NCBI RefSeq assembly: GCF_000721075.1
Contig: NZ_JOEQ01000015.1
Location: 186,001-250,000, forward strand
DNA: 64,000 nucleotides
Direction of reading: 5' to 3'
Origin: Streptosporangium amethystogenes
GTDB taxonomy: Bacteria; Actinomycetota; Actinomycetes; Streptosporangiales; Streptosporangiaceae
Shown: positions 63,537 to 64,000 of the stretch, piece after piece
How the letters are laid out: the number at the start of each line of letters is the position of its first letter
Position numbering within the stretch: position 1 is the stretch's first letter
Program-made: the position numbers and the translations under genes
Notes under the pieces: model-generated
What the model was told of the DNA's origin: nothing
Database searches by the model: none
What the model saw: the letters and a program-made list of their open reading frames with translations, nothing else

Positions 63537-64000
63537 TCAACCAGGGACGCGCGCGGACATGCTCCGCGCGATCTCGTCGAGCAGGGCGGTGGGCGCCTGG
63601 AGGTAGCTCCAGTGCCCGCCGTCCAGCACGGTGTGGCGGGTCCGGCCGTAGAACTCCCAGCCGCCCATCTGCTCGGGGGGGATCTGGGTGTCCCCCGACC
63701 AGCCGATCGTGGTGATCGGGCACGGCAGCTCCACCGGGTCGGTCCGCTCGAAGCGGCCGTAGGCGGCCACGTCGGCGCGCATGACGCTCGCGGCCATCTC
63801 CACCAGTTCGGGCAGCGGCTCCGCGCCGCGGGCCCGCATGAGATCCGACACCAGCGCGCCCACCTGTTCCTCGTCGAGCCGTAGGATGCTCGGCCACGAC
63901 GCCCGGTGCGGAGGGACCATCGAGGAGGCGAACAGGTGGCTGGGCAGCGGGCCGCCGCGCTCCATGAGCAGCAGCGTCGCCTCGTAGCCGATGAAGACGG
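63537..64000 (-). CDS. Type II thioesterase, C-terminal part
   Basis: The frame is open to the window edge, so the N-terminus and the nucleophile lie outside. The visible 154 residues show the TEII pattern: LRADVAAYGRFE, acid region ITTIGWSGDTQIPPEQM (Asp) and catalytic His in LDGGHWSYLQ. Type II thioesterases clear misloaded carrier proteins and accompany NRPS genes. Its stop is 2 bases from the exporter stop (convergent). Confidence 0.88.
   Translation of the reverse strand, partial: VFIGYEATLLLMERGGPLPSHLFASSMVPPHRASWPSILRLDEEQVGALVSDLMRARGAEPLPELVEMAASVMRADVAAYGRFERTDPVELPCPITTIGWSGDTQIPPEQMGGWEFYGRTRHTVLDGGHWSYLQAPTALLDEIARSMSARVPG

Overview
The window is high-GC actinomycete DNA. The combination of XRE/DUF397 pairs, TetR-regulated operons, several cytochrome P450/ferredoxin pairs, two biosynthetic loci and a small conserved-looking membrane protein near 53.6 kb suggests a filamentous genus of the Streptosporangiaceae type (Nonomuraea or Streptosporangium like). 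That placement is inferred from gene content only; no rRNA or tRNA gene is present to settle it.

Region 1 (1-19.4 kb) is an uptake and CoA-dependent catabolic island. It holds a HyuA/HyuB-type ATP-dependent carboxylase-like pair, with HyuB carrying a fused acetone-carboxylase-gamma-like tail, and a family III CoA-transferase. Opposite the transferase runs an SsuBCA/TauABC-like ABC importer. A five-component peptide-type ABC importer follows, translationally coupled to an NDP-forming acyl-CoA synthetase and an enoyl-CoA hydratase. A converging minus-strand operon encodes a 2-hydroxyacid dehydrogenase, an alpha/beta hydrolase and an AMP-forming acyl-CoA ligase. AT-rich inverted repeats sit in two of its promoters. 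The likely theme is import, CoA activation and beta-oxidation-like breakdown of an organic acid or ketone; the substrate is not visible.

Region 2 (19.4-31.4 kb) holds a decayed NRPS fragment, a Cys/Tyr-rich small secreted protein and an SDR-TetR pair with a 29-bp palindromic operator. It continues with a complete EfeUOB iron-uptake operon behind iron-box-like sequence, a TetR/DHA2 exporter pair, and a non-discriminating archaeal-type AspRS behind a T-box leader whose specifier reads GAC (Asp). It ends with an XRE/DUF397/anti-sigma-like ATPase regulatory module.

Region 3 (31.5-44.8 kb) mixes working genes and gene debris. Apparently intact are a two-component system with a tandem second kinase-like half, a secreted-type alpha/beta hydrolase, a P450-TetR-ferredoxin-P450-ferredoxin operon with a decayed ferredoxin reductase, a membrane protein with DivIVA-type motifs, and a Mut7-C RNase-like protein. 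Broken are transposase pieces, a DHA2 transporter, a NAD(P)-binding protein, a WYL regulator and a VOC protein. A dispersed inverted-repeat element occurs at 31.9 and 40.1 kb.

Region 4 (44.8-53.8 kb) contains a compact lanthipeptide locus: a class IV-type synthetase with a zinc-site cyclase, a 36-codon precursor overlapping its 3' end, a hairpin and an ABC exporter. A zinc-ribbon protein, a UvrA-like ABC protein with divergent TetR regulator, and a small membrane protein follow.

Region 5 (53.8-64 kb, continuing past the window) is an NRPS-type locus. It has a Fe(II)/2-oxoglutarate oxygenase, a cobalamin-binding radical SAM enzyme, a one-module C-A-T NRPS whose pocket residues read as phenylalanine, a P450 with a GGNETT I-helix as in carrier-protein-bound amino-acid hydroxylases, an FkbM methyltransferase, an MFS exporter and a type II thioesterase. 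Together these look like a machine for making a heavily modified phenylalanine unit. I do not recognise the product and consider this, with the adjacent lanthipeptide, the best candidate for an undescribed system.
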